From the NCBI GenBank assembly GCA_023251595.1, contig JAHEYM010000046.1, positions 1 to 14,218 of the forward strand: a stretch of 14,218 nucleotides of DNA, written 5' to 3'. Shown piece after piece: positions 1 through 7,257 of the stretch. The position numbers and the translations under genes were made by a program. Numbering within the stretch: the first letter of the stretch is position 1; every line of letters starts with the position of its first letter. Under the pieces are notes generated by a model. That model ran no database searches and had not been told where the DNA came from. It saw only the letters and a program-made list of their open reading frames with translations. Source of the DNA: Bacteroidota bacterium (lineage in GTDB: Bacteria > Bacteroidota > Bacteroidia > AKYH767-A > JABDAW01).

Positions 1-694
1 TAAAGAGATTAATAAAATCGAGATATAAACTAAGTGCACCGATCATCGATAATTTTGCCGCGGCATCCGTTCCATATTCAACATTAGCTCCGATTTCTTT
101 TAATTTCTGAACATCATAAGCTGTTAGTCCCGTAAATACGATCACGCCGATAAAGCTGATTAAATAGGATAATCCGCTGCTCTGCATAAACATATTCACC
201 AAACTCGCGATGATTATTCCAACTAAAGCCATCATCAGAATATTTCCGATTTTGGTGAGATCTGTTTTGGTTGTATAACCCACCAGTGCCATCACCCCGA
301 ACATACCGCCGGTAGCAATAAAAGTTCCGATAATTGAAGCTGATGTATATACAAGGAAAATGTAACTCAGACTCATTCCCATCAGTAAAGAGAACAGTAA
401 AAAGATTCCGAGCAAAACAGTAGAAGATAATCGTTGCCATGCAAAAGACATGACGAGCACAAGTACGAACGGAGCGAACATAGTAATGTAACCAAGTCCG
501 GTTGGACGGTGTGTAAAGCTATCATTTAACATGTTCATGTACGCCGGATTGTTGCCAAAAAGATAAGCAACGACGGCAGTGATTCCGAGCGCCACTCCCA
601 TCCAGGAGAAAACGTTCGACATAAAGGTTTTGGAGATGGTACCGGCTGCGGGTTTACCATACACCGTTTGAGATTGATAATTCGTATTATCCAT
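1..694 (-). CDS. Bax inhibitor-1 (YccA/YbhL-type) family membrane protein, 3' end cut off by the window edge
   Basis: The minus-strand frame opens with ATG at 694 and stays open to base 1, giving about 231 residues without a stop, so the C-terminus lies outside the window. The protein begins MDNTNYQSQTVYGKPAAG and then runs through a series of hydrophobic segments, among them VFSWMGVALGITAVVAYLF, APFVLVLVMSF and ILMMALVGIIIASLVNMF. The late motifs GLTAYDVQKLKEI and LSLYLDFINLF are hallmarks of the BI-1/YccA family (inner-membrane proteins with about seven membrane segments, linked in homologues to calcium leak or FtsH interaction). Family membership is confident from these motifs; the function in this organism is unknown. 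The gene sits downstream of folE in the same direction but has its own candidate promoter at 736-766, so separate transcription is likely. Confidence 0.9.
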   Translation of the reverse strand, partial: MDNTNYQSQTVYGKPAAGTISKTFMSNVFSWMGVALGITAVVAYLFGNNPAYMNMLNDSFTHRPTGLGYITMFAPFVLVLVMSFAWQRLSSTVLLGIFLLFSLLMGMSLSYIFLVYTSASIIGTFIATGGMFGVMALVGYTTKTDLTKIGNILMMALVGIIIASLVNMFMQSSGLSYLISFIGVIVFTGLTAYDVQKLKEIGANVEYGTDAAAKLSMIGALSLYLDFINLF

Positions 695-735
695 ATTTTA
701 GTTAGTTTGAGCGCGACAATCGTCAATCAAGATGC

Positions 736-766
736 CAAAGTTACGAAAAAAACTGAATCAATGCAA
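736..766 (-). promoter_or_regulatory. Candidate Bacteroidota promoter for the BI-1 family gene
   Basis: On the minus strand TAACTTTG (736-743) matches the -7 consensus TAnnTTTG. A TTG at 764-766 lies 20 bp upstream as a possible -33 element. The -33 part overlaps the last codons of folE. The predicted leader before the ATG at 694 is about 35-40 nt. Confidence 0.5.
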
Positions 767-1408
767 TTTGGCAGAAATGAGACTTATGAACTCACTCCGG
801 GTTTTCATATTTGTCATGAATTCGCCCGTAAATGCTGACGTTGTGGCAACCGAATTCTGTTTTTGAACACCTCTCATTAACATACAGAGATGTTTCGCTT
901 CGATAACAACGGCAACGCCAACCGGATTTAAAGTATCCTGTAAACAATCACGGATATCGGTCGTTAACCGCTCCTGAACCTGTAATCGACGCGCAAAGGC
1001 ATCGACAATTCTGGGAATCTTGCTCAAACCGACAATGTGACCATTTGGAATATAAGCAACATGTGCTTTCCCGAAAAACGGAAGCAAATGATGTTCGCAA
1101 AGTGAATAAACCTCGATGTCTTTGACGATCACCATTTGCCGATATTCATCTTTAAACATCGCCCCTTTCAGAATCGACGCCGGATCGAGACTATTTCCAT
1201 GCGTCATAAACTGCAAGGCACGTGCAACACGTTCCGGCGTCTTCAACAGTCCCTCGCGTTTCGGATTTTCGCCTATTTGTGTGAGAATGGATCTGAAATT
1301 CTTTGTCAGAGCGTCGATGCGACCGGCATCATAAAGATCCTGCCGAAGATATCCCGGCATATCGTCATCGTCTGTGTCGATTACTTTTTTCTTATCTTTT
1401 TTCATCAT
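758..1408 (-). CDS. folE: GTP cyclohydrolase I
   Basis: Converts GTP to 7,8-dihydroneopterin triphosphate, the first step toward folate and other pterins, in the cytoplasm. The 216-residue protein has the usual length for type IA enzymes. The signature CEHHLLPFFGKAHVAYIP starts at residue 104 and KHLCMLMRGVQKQNS at 172. The zinc ligands correspond to C104, H107 and C175, all present. The N-terminus carries a short charged stretch (MMKKDKKKVIDTDDDD) before the conserved part. The start codon follows directly on the stop of the upstream pterin synthase gene (TAAATGATG). A GGAG lies 5 nt before the first ATG and 8 nt before the second, so either could be used. The pair is clearly translated from one message. 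Confidence 0.97.
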   Translation of the reverse strand: MMKKDKKKVIDTDDDDMPGYLRQDLYDAGRIDALTKNFRSILTQIGENPKREGLLKTPERVARALQFMTHGNSLDPASILKGAMFKDEYRQMVIVKDIEVYSLCEHHLLPFFGKAHVAYIPNGHIVGLSKIPRIVDAFARRLQVQERLTTDIRDCLQDTLNPVGVAVVIEAKHLCMLMRGVQKQNSVATTSAFTGEFMTNMKTRSEFISLISAKLH

Positions 1409-1822
1409 TTATTCTCCATAATATTCAACAACATTCTTTTCCGTCTCCTGCAATTTCACACAATGAAGTTTGCATCCAAGCGCACTAATTCCGGCTTCCA
1501 TTTGCTGCCATATTCCGACTGCAAGATTTTCGGTAGAAACCATCTTCCCTGACATAAAATCCACGTCCAAATTGAGATTTTTATGATCGACTTTTGAAAT
1601 AACATCCCGCTGAACGACGCGACTCAAATCCGACAAATTCACAAGAAAACCCGTCTCCGCATTGATTTCACCTTTAATTGTCACTTCCAAAATATAATTG
1701 TGTCCGTGCCAGTTCGGGTTCGAACATTTGCCAAAAACCGCAAGATTTTTCTCATCCGACCACTCCGGTCTGTAAAGTTTATGCGCCGCACTGAATTGTT
1801 CTTTCCGGGTAATGTAAATCAT
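1409..1822 (-). CDS. 6-pyruvoyl-tetrahydropterin synthase homologue (PTPS/QueD superfamily, CxxxxxHGH type)
   Basis: Acts on dihydroneopterin triphosphate, the product of the FolE encoded immediately downstream. Zinc-binding histidines are H14, H39 and H41. The likely catalytic residues are C33, D79 and H80 (in VDHKNLN), plus E126. The spacing C33-SNPNW-H39-G-H41 is CxxxxxHGH, the pattern of animal-type PTPS, whereas the queuosine enzyme QueD has CxxxHGH. TGFLVNLSDL also resembles the animal enzymes. At 137 residues the protein has normal family length. It is the first gene of a two-gene operon with folE (no gap). Superfamily membership is certain. Assignment to tetrahydropterin synthesis rather than 7-deazaguanine synthesis is inferred from the motif and the folE neighbour; a generic annotation would call it QueD. 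Confidence 0.85.
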   Translation of the reverse strand: MIYITRKEQFSAAHKLYRPEWSDEKNLAVFGKCSNPNWHGHNYILEVTIKGEINAETGFLVNLSDLSRVVQRDVISKVDHKNLNLDVDFMSGKMVSTENLAVGIWQQMEAGISALGCKLHCVKLQETEKNVVEYYGE

Positions 1823-1842
1823 GGTGAAGTTTTGATGGGGTG

Positions 1843-1850
1843 CAAAGATA
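1843..1850 (-). promoter_or_regulatory. Candidate -7 element of the pterin operon
   Basis: On the minus strand TATCTTTG matches TAnnTTTG exactly and is followed by C, as in the mqnB and proline dehydrogenase promoters. It lies 20 nt before the ATG at 1822. The place for a -33 element falls inside the 7-bp tandem array (1860-1925), where no TTG is found. Confidence 0.55.
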
Positions 1851-1859
1851 CGGAAATTG

Positions 1860-1925
1860 GAGGTATGAGGTATGAGGTATGAGGTATGAGGTATGAGGTA
1901 TGAGGTATGAGGTATGAGGTATGAG
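1860..1925. repeat. 7-bp tandem array (AGGTATG), about 9.3 copies
   Basis: Perfect heptanucleotide repeats run for 65-66 bp with no internal change, between the divergent folE/PTPS and mqnB transcription units. The array starts 10 bp upstream of the -7 box of the pterin operon and so occupies its expected -33 region. Lack of divergence between copies suggests recent expansion or an actively changing copy number. Confidence 0.95.
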
Positions 1926-1993
1926 TGTAAAAAAAAATTAAATGCTTAAATAAAACAACGGGATAAATTCTTCACGCTTAAATATTACAGAAC

Positions 1994-2021
1994 TCATAGT
2001 TCATAGTTCATAGCTCATAGC
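1994..2021. repeat. 7-bp tandem array (TCATAGT/TCATAGC), four copies
   Basis: Two copies of TCATAGT are followed by two of TCATAGC. The array ends 8 bp upstream of the TATCTTTG box of mqnB and fills its expected -33 region. It has the same period as the array at 1860-1925 but an unrelated unit. Confidence 0.85.
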
Positions 2022-2028
2022 TAACTAC

Positions 2029-2036
2029 TATCTTTG
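2029..2036 (+). promoter_or_regulatory. Candidate -7 element of mqnB
   Basis: TATCTTTG matches TAnnTTTG, is followed by C, and lies 19 nt before the mqnB ATG. No -33 TTG is visible at the right distance; that position is occupied by a 7-bp tandem array. Confidence 0.55.
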
Positions 2037-2055
2037 CCCCTCCACGAAACCAACC

Positions 2056-2745
2056 ATGAAACTTCTCATTGTTTTCGCTACACCCGCTGAGGCCGCAGGA
2101 TTATGCAACTTTTTAGGGCTAAGACAATTACCTGAAGGAGAAATTATTCACAAAGATTATAAGTCAATTCAAGTTTCATTACTTTGCAGTGGAGTTGGGA
2201 TGATCAGAACCACCTTTCACCTGAGCAGAATTCTTGTTTCAAAAAGATTTGATTTGGCGATAAATATAGGAGTTTGTGGAAGTTTTCAAAGATCTGTTAT
2301 GTTGGGTGAAGTTGTGAATGTTAAATCGGATTTTTTCTCTGAATTCGGAGCGGAAGATGGTGAAGAGTGGCTTTCGGCTTTTGCAATGGGACTTGAAGAT
2401 GCCAATCGAAATCCATATAAAGATGGGAAATTAATTGCAACCGGTTTGCAAAAAGTTAAAAGCGTGAGACATCTTGAACAGGTTTCAGGAATTACTGTAA
2501 ATCGGGTTCATGGAAATGAAGAAAGTATTAATCGCGTGACAAGTGAATTTCACCCCGATATAGAAAGTATGGAAGGCGCTGCTTTTCTGTTTTCTTGTTT
2601 GTGTGAAAATATCGCTTGTCTGCAAATAAGGTCTGTTTCCAATTATGTTGAAAAAAGGAATAAGGATAATTGGGAGATGAATTTGGCAATTGAAAACTTG
2701 AATAACTATATAGTTGAAATGCTGGAAGAAATCCCTCACCCCTAA
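2056..2745 (+). CDS. mqnB: Futalosine hydrolase
   Basis: A nucleosidase-type enzyme that removes hypoxanthine from futalosine to give dehypoxanthine futalosine in the futalosine pathway of menaquinone synthesis. The 229-residue protein belongs to the MTAN/PNP fold. MKLLIVFATPAEA opens the Rossmann-like core, INIGVCGSF (70-78) is the nucleoside-binding glycine region, and DIESMEGAAF (168-177) carries the ribose-contacting Met-Glu pair. QIRSVSNYVEKRNKDNW (190-206) is characteristic of MqnB rather than MTA/SAH nucleosidase. A Bacteroidota -7 box lies 19 nt upstream of the ATG. The last residues IPHP and the stop codon come from a GC-rich dispersed repeat that begins at 2733. The mqnD gene two positions downstream supports the pathway assignment. 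Confidence 0.92.
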   Translation: MKLLIVFATPAEAAGLCNFLGLRQLPEGEIIHKDYKSIQVSLLCSGVGMIRTTFHLSRILVSKRFDLAINIGVCGSFQRSVMLGEVVNVKSDFFSEFGAEDGEEWLSAFAMGLEDANRNPYKDGKLIATGLQKVKSVRHLEQVSGITVNRVHGNEESINRVTSEFHPDIESMEGAAFLFSCLCENIACLQIRSVSNYVEKRNKDNWEMNLAIENLNNYIVEMLEEIPHP

Positions 2746-2792
2746 TCCCTCTCCCCCTCATCCCCAACCCTTCTCCCACGGGAGAAGGGAGT
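2733..2792. repeat. GC-rich dispersed repeat with perfect hairpin, copy 1
   Basis: A C-rich 60-bp stretch in AT-rich surroundings. It ends in a perfect palindrome with 10-bp arms CCCTTCTCCC (2768-2777) and GGGAGAAGGG (2780-2789), separated by AC. Nearly the same 60 bp recur at 12745-12808. The element supplies the last codons and stop of mqnB. No T-run follows the hairpin on the plus strand, so it is not a classical intrinsic terminator. Confidence 0.88.
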
Positions 2793-2809
2793 TAAAAATA
2801 GAATCGAAA

Positions 2810-4702
2810 ATGAAAAATAAAATATTAATAACACTTACTATAATAACCATGATCTCACAAACAACTCCTGCACAGGAAACCAAAACCCGCATCATTCACG
2901 ATCCGCATTCATTTGCCGATCCCGCGATCGCAAGTGTGAAACATCTCGATCTCACATTAAATGTAGATTTCGATAAAAAAATATTAACGGGAAAAGCTTC
3001 CTGGGATATTGATAATCGTTTATTAGAAACCATAAAAGAAGTTCGGAACACTCCTCCGTTTATCAGTTTCGACACACGCGGATTGACCATCACGAAAGTA
3101 ACATTAAATGTCACGGAATTAGTTGCTGAGTGGTCTTTGGATGAGCCCGTTCCTTTTTTGGGATCGAGATTAAAAGTAAATATTACCCCAACGACGACAA
3201 GAATTAATATATATTACACAACTTCTGCCGAAGCCGATGCGGTTCAGTGGTTGTCGCCGGAACAAACTGCAGGTAAAGTTTATCCTTTTCTGTTCACACA
3301 GTCGCAGGCGATTCTTGCACGCACATGGATTCCGTGTCAGGACAGTCCGGGCATACGTTTCACCTATAATGCAGACGTGACCGTGCCTAAACATCTGCTT
3401 GCCCTGATGAGTGCGCAGAATCCGACCGTGAAAAATGATCAGGGTAAATATCATTTTATTATGTCGAAACCAATTCCTTCTTATTTAATGGCTCTCGCTG
3501 TTGGAGATATCGTATTTAAACCCATCGGAAAGAGAACCGGCGTTTATGCCGAACCGGTTACGGTAGAAAAAGCAGCGTACGAATTTTTTGATATGGAAAA
3601 TATGTTGTTGACCGCAGAAAAACTTTATGGTCCGTATGTGTGGGATCGTTACGATGTAATTGTGTTACCACCAAGTTTTCCTTTTGGTGGAATGGAAAAT
3701 CCGATGCTCACATTTGCAACTCCGACAATTCTCGCGGGCGATCGATCACTCACGAGTTTAGTCGCTCATGAACTCGCACATTCCTGGTCTGGTAATTTAG
3801 TAACAAATGCTACATGGAATGACTTCTGGATGAATGAAGGATTTACCGTATATTTTGAAAGAAGAATTATGGAAGCACTTTACGGAAAAGATTTCGCCGA
3901 CATGCAGGCAGTCCAGGGTAGAGAAGATTTAGTTCAGACAATTGAAGAACTGGGAAAAGATAGTCCCGATACCAAATTGAAATTAGCACTCGAAAATCGT
4001 GATCCCGACGATGGAATGAATGATATTGCTTATGAAAAAGGATATTCATTATTACGTTTAATCGAGAATACCATTGGTCGTGAAAAGTTCGATGCTTTTC
4101 TGAAACAATATTTCGCGGAACATTCTTTCCAGGTTATTACCACGGAAGAATTTTTAGTTGAGTTTAATGCGAAAATTATTCAGGGTGATACATCCATTTC
4201 CAATAAAATTAATTTAAATAAATGGATTTATGAACCGGGTTTGCCTGATAATTCACCTGTAATTATTTCAGAGCGATTTAATAAGGTGGATGAAAAAGTG
4301 AAATTGTTTTTATCAGGAACCTCGCCTGATTCTATTGATGTAAAGGGGTTCACTACCGATGAATGGATTCGCTTCCTGAGCAAACTCCCGGCAGGAATGA
4401 GCGAATCACAGATGAAGAAATTAGATGATGTATTTCATTTCACGAAATCAGGGAATTCAGAAATCCTGGGAATATGGTTTGAAAGAGCTATCACAGCTAA
4501 ATATACTCCTGCCTATGGTGCGTTGGAAGATTTTTTAATTCAAGTCGGAAGAAGAAAATTCTTAAAACCATTATATTCCGAAATGGCAAAAACGCCGGAT
4601 GGAATGCAGATGGCGAAGAAAATATATTCCAAAGCCCGTCAGAATTATCATTCTGTTTCGAGAAACACGATTGATGAGATCCTCAAAATGAATGAACAAT
4701 GA
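2810..4702 (+). CDS. Secreted M1 family zinc metallopeptidase (leukotriene A4 hydrolase-like aminopeptidase)
   Basis: An exported aminopeptidase acting on peptides in the periplasm or outside the cell. The frame is open from 2714, but the upstream part only translates the GC-rich repeat. The ATG at 2810 begins a good signal peptide (MKNKILITLTIITM, cleavage near TTPAQ), giving 630 residues. GGMENP at 293-298 is the exopeptidase motif. The zinc site is HELAH (H320, E321, H324) with E343 in NEGFT. Y408 in YEKGY matches the transition-state tyrosine of LTA4 hydrolase. The phrase KWIYEPGLP and the long helical C-terminus also match the LTA4H/aminopeptidase B branch. The gene lies between mqnB and mqnD with no obvious metabolic link to them. 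Its last codons and TGA stop run into a 7-bp tandem array. Family assignment is firm; substrate is unknown. Confidence 0.93.
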   Translation: MKNKILITLTIITMISQTTPAQETKTRIIHDPHSFADPAIASVKHLDLTLNVDFDKKILTGKASWDIDNRLLETIKEVRNTPPFISFDTRGLTITKVTLNVTELVAEWSLDEPVPFLGSRLKVNITPTTTRINIYYTTSAEADAVQWLSPEQTAGKVYPFLFTQSQAILARTWIPCQDSPGIRFTYNADVTVPKHLLALMSAQNPTVKNDQGKYHFIMSKPIPSYLMALAVGDIVFKPIGKRTGVYAEPVTVEKAAYEFFDMENMLLTAEKLYGPYVWDRYDVIVLPPSFPFGGMENPMLTFATPTILAGDRSLTSLVAHELAHSWSGNLVTNATWNDFWMNEGFTVYFERRIMEALYGKDFADMQAVQGREDLVQTIEELGKDSPDTKLKLALENRDPDDGMNDIAYEKGYSLLRLIENTIGREKFDAFLKQYFAEHSFQVITTEEFLVEFNAKIIQGDTSISNKINLNKWIYEPGLPDNSPVIISERFNKVDEKVKLFLSGTSPDSIDVKGFTTDEWIRFLSKLPAGMSESQMKKLDDVFHFTKSGNSEILGIWFERAITAKYTPAYGALEDFLIQVGRRKFLKPLYSEMAKTPDGMQMAKKIYSKARQNYHSVSRNTIDEILKMNEQ

Positions 4703-4764
4703 ACAATTAACAATTAACAATTAACAATTAACAATTAACAATTAACAATTAACAATTAACAATT
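4694..4764. repeat. 7-bp tandem array (AACAATT), nine perfect copies plus a variant
   Basis: Nine perfect copies of AACAATT run from 4702 to 4764, preceded by the related unit GAACAAT at 4694-4700. The array begins inside the last codons of the M1 peptidase and contains its stop codon. It is roughly the reverse complement of the array at 4850-4881. Confidence 0.95.
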
Positions 4765-4849
4765 AAATATTTAATTAATCAGAATAAAATAAATATGAAG
4801 AAAGTTAAAAAATAAAATAATTCATTCCATGAGACTGTTCTCCCTTGCC

Positions 4850-4881
4850 AATTGTTAATTATTAATTGTTAATTATTAATT
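4850..4881. repeat. Inverted 7-bp tandem array (AATTGTT/AATTATT) just before mqnD
   Basis: The unit alternates AATTGTT, AATTATT, AATTGTT, AATTATT and then a partial copy, ending 6 bp before the mqnD ATG. It is complementary to the AACAATT array at 4702-4764, with about 26 of 28 positions able to pair. The 85 bp between the two arrays (4765-4849) hold no gene and no TAnnTTTG box that I can see. Confidence 0.88.
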
Positions 4882-4887
4882 AAAAAA

Positions 4888-5760
4888 ATGTCCTTTCTAA
4901 AAACAGGAATTTCCCCTTGTCCCAACGACACTTTTATGTTCGACGCGATATTAAATCATCGCATCAACACAGAGGGATTGGATTTCGATTACGAATTTGA
5001 GGATGTTGAAACTTTGAATCTGAAAGCATTCAAAACGGAATTGGATCTCACCAAACTGAGTTTTCACGCGTATCTTTATTTATCTGATAAATATGTTCTG
5101 CTTGATGCCGGAAGCGCATTGGGCAGGGGTTGCGGACCTCTTCTTATTTCTAACAGGATTTTAACCACCGATGAAATATTGGAGAAGAATTTGAAAATCG
5201 CAATTCCGGGAAAATATACCACGGCAAATTTTCTATTCGATTTATATTGCCCGAATATCGTTAATAAAAAAGAATATGTTTTTTCGGAGATCGAAAATGC
5301 TGTTCTTTCGGGTGAAGTGGATGCTGGCGTTATCATTCACGAAAATCGATTTACTTATCAGACAAAAGGTTTGAAAAATATTTGTGATTTGGGTGAATAT
5401 TGGGAATCAATAAGCGGATTGCCAATTCCCTTGGGTGGAATTGTCATCCGCCGCGATATACACGATCTTGTACAATGGAAAATGAATCGTCTCATGAAGA
5501 AGAGCATAGAATATGCGTTCGCAAATCCGAAAGTTTCAGAAGAATTTGTTTTGGAAAATTCTCAGGATAAAAATCCTGAGATTGTTGCGCAGCATATAAA
5601 GCTTTACGTCAACGAATTCTCCATTGATTTAGGAAGTGAAGGGAAAAAAGCTGTTCAGTTTATGTTTGATAAATTTAATATGCTACATCCCGAAAATATA
5701 AAAAAGTCACCTTTGTTTATTTCGGAAGTTTTAAAAAACGACAAATTCAGATTTTCATGA
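4888..5760 (+). CDS. mqnD: 1,4-dihydroxy-6-naphthoate synthase
   Basis: Converts cyclic dehypoxanthine futalosine to 1,4-dihydroxy-6-naphthoate in the futalosine menaquinone pathway. The 290-residue protein has the periplasmic-binding-protein-like fold of the MqnA/MqnD family. ISPCPNDTFMFDA (8-20) and GSALGRGCGPLL (75-86) are signature substrate-binding segments. H151 in GVIIHENRFTYQ corresponds to the proposed catalytic histidine of Thermus MqnD. The ATG follows a 7-bp tandem array directly and no Shine-Dalgarno sequence is visible. The last four bases ATGA overlap the start of hldD, so the two genes are translationally coupled. Confidence 0.94.
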   Translation: MSFLKTGISPCPNDTFMFDAILNHRINTEGLDFDYEFEDVETLNLKAFKTELDLTKLSFHAYLYLSDKYVLLDAGSALGRGCGPLLISNRILTTDEILEKNLKIAIPGKYTTANFLFDLYCPNIVNKKEYVFSEIENAVLSGEVDAGVIIHENRFTYQTKGLKNICDLGEYWESISGLPIPLGGIVIRRDIHDLVQWKMNRLMKKSIEYAFANPKVSEEFVLENSQDKNPEIVAQHIKLYVNEFSIDLGSEGKKAVQFMFDKFNMLHPENIKKSPLFISEVLKNDKFRFS

Positions 5761-6722
5761 TTATTGTGACAGGTGCAGCAGGTTTTATCGGTTCTTGTTT
5801 GGTTGAAAAACTGAATCGGGAAGGATATAATGATTTGATTTTAGTGGATGATTTTTCAGATAGAAAAAAGAACAGAAATCTGGAAGACAAGAAATTTACC
5901 CGCAAAATCCATAGAGATAAATTTGCAGATTGGTTGAAGAAAAACAATGAACTTGTTCAATTTGTATTTCATATAGGCGCAAGAACTGATACCACCGAAT
6001 TTGATAAATCTGTATTCGACAAATTAAATCTGAATTATTCAAAGGAGCTTTGGAAAATATGTTCGGAGTACGGACTTCCCTTTGTCTATGCCTCTTCCGC
6101 AGCAACGTATGGCGCGGGTGAAAATGGTTATGATGATGATGAAACTTTAATTGGAAAACTAAAACCATTGAATCCTTATGGTGTTTCAAAAAACGATTTC
6201 GATAAATGGGCGCTTAAACAGAAGGAGAAACCCTATTTCTGGGCAGGATTCAAATTCTTTAACGTATACGGCCCGAATGAATATCATAAAGAACGAATGG
6301 CATCTGTAATTTTTCATGCATTTAATCAGATTCGGAAAACGGGAGGAATGAAACTATTCAGATCACACAATCCAAATTTTGCAGATGGAAAACAACTTCG
6401 TGATTTTATTTATGTGAAAGATGTTGTTGATGTTTTATATTTCATGATGCATCATAGAAAAGATTGCGGCATATACAATCTCGGAAACGGTAACGCAAAA
6501 AGTTTTCTCGATCTCGCGAACGGAACTTTTAAGGCATTAAAGAAAAAACCGAAAATCGAATTCATTGATACACCAAAAGATATCCGCAAAAAATATCAAT
6601 ACTTCACAGAAGCAAAAATGAATAAATTGCAGAGTATTGGTTATTCGGCACGATTTTGTTCCCTCGAAGACGGAATTAATGATTATGTAAAGAATTATTT
6701 GGTGAAAGGGAGGTATCTATAA
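5757..6722 (+). CDS. hldD: ADP-L-glycero-D-manno-heptose 6-epimerase
   Basis: Final step of ADP-heptose synthesis for the LPS inner core: epimerises ADP-D-glycero- to ADP-L-glycero-D-manno-heptose. It is an extended short-chain dehydrogenase of 321 residues, a normal length. TGAAGFIG (5-12) is the dinucleotide-binding loop, and SSAATYG (113-119) with Y141-GVSK145 form the catalytic region. HIGARTDTTE (72-81), FNVYGPNEYHKERMASV (168-184, with K178) and NPNFADGKQLRDFIYV (205-220) are HldD signatures that separate it from other NAD-sugar epimerases. It overlaps mqnD by four bases. It converges on the minus-strand lipoprotein gene with an 11-bp gap and no terminator-like hairpin between them. Confidence 0.94.
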   Translation: MIIVTGAAGFIGSCLVEKLNREGYNDLILVDDFSDRKKNRNLEDKKFTRKIHRDKFADWLKKNNELVQFVFHIGARTDTTEFDKSVFDKLNLNYSKELWKICSEYGLPFVYASSAATYGAGENGYDDDETLIGKLKPLNPYGVSKNDFDKWALKQKEKPYFWAGFKFFNVYGPNEYHKERMASVIFHAFNQIRKTGGMKLFRSHNPNFADGKQLRDFIYVKDVVDVLYFMMHHRKDCGIYNLGNGNAKSFLDLANGTFKALKKKPKIEFIDTPKDIRKKYQYFTEAKMNKLQSIGYSARFCSLEDGINDYVKNYLVKGRYL

Positions 6723-6733
6723 GAAATTCGTGG

Positions 6734-7249
6734 CTAGTGATAAACAATATTTCCGTTGGCATAAATTGAAATAGAACCGGTGGTTATCAGACCACATGCA
6801 TCACTCGCACTTCCTGAAATAATACCCACATCGGTATTTTGACTGGCAGGAATAACCAGATAGTTTGTCATATATATTCCATTCATCGAAATACTCAGTG
6901 TATAATTAACGTCAACCTCCTGCAAAGTCAAATTATAAATCTTCAAGGATATATGGCAATCGTTGGTTTCACCACATCGTGAATCGGAATAGGTAATTCC
7001 ATCCTGAATAAAATCGAACCGTAGTACTTGTTGATAATAATAAGGACTGGAACTATTATAATCAAGCAAATAAGAGCTACGCGTGCCTATCTGCGTTCTG
7101 CCCGTTTTACAATATACACAAGAGCCATCATCAGAGTTAGCTGTGACATTATAATTCAAAGCATTTTTATCTGTACAGCCCTTTTCTTTACAGGAAGACA
7201 ACAATATTGATACAGAGATAAAAGTAAATATTAAAAATAATTTCTTCAT
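6734..7249 (-). CDS. Small lipoprotein with a GCTD...DDGSC cysteine module
   Basis: A 171-residue protein with a lipoprotein signal: MKKLFLIFTFISVSILLSSC, with the lipidated cysteine at 20. Directly after it comes a GCTD-x-xALNYN...DDGSCVYC module (24-47), a short Cys/Asp-rich repeat very common in secreted Bacteroidota proteins. The rest is rich in Ser, Thr, Tyr and Asn and looks like a beta-sandwich; two more cysteines (RCGETNDC) could form a disulphide. No enzymatic motif is seen and the function is unknown. It is the last gene of the peroxidase operon, 8 nt after the barrel-like protein gene. Confidence 0.8.
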   Translation of the reverse strand: MKKLFLIFTFISVSILLSSCKEKGCTDKNALNYNVTANSDDGSCVYCKTGRTQIGTRSSYLLDYNSSSPYYYQQVLRFDFIQDGITYSDSRCGETNDCHISLKIYNLTLQEVDVNYTLSISMNGIYMTNYLVIPASQNTDVGIISGSASDACGLITTGSISIYANGNIVYH

Positions 7250-7257
7250 GGCTTTAA

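Noticed and set aside
1136..1552. 138-residue open frame on the plus strand opposite folE and the PTPS gene
   Set aside because: Antisense shadow of two well-identified genes with no recognisable protein motif.
1860..1925. CRISPR array
   Set aside because: Units are 7 bp in direct tandem with no spacers and there are no cas genes nearby.
2768..2789. Hairpin as an intrinsic terminator of mqnB
   Set aside because: The stem is strong but is followed by GTTAAAAATA, without a T-run, and the same hairpin recurs at 12784-12805 where no gene ends.
2714..2809. N-terminal extension of the M1 peptidase starting inside mqnB
   Set aside because: It encodes the translated palindromic repeat (LTPNPSPPHPQPFSHG) ahead of a complete signal peptide; the ATG at 2810 is the natural start.
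4794..4815. Tiny reading frame ATGAAGAAAGTTAAAAAATAA between the peptidase and mqnD
   Set aside because: Only six codons of low-complexity Lys/Val in AT-rich DNA, with no ribosome-binding site or sign of conservation.
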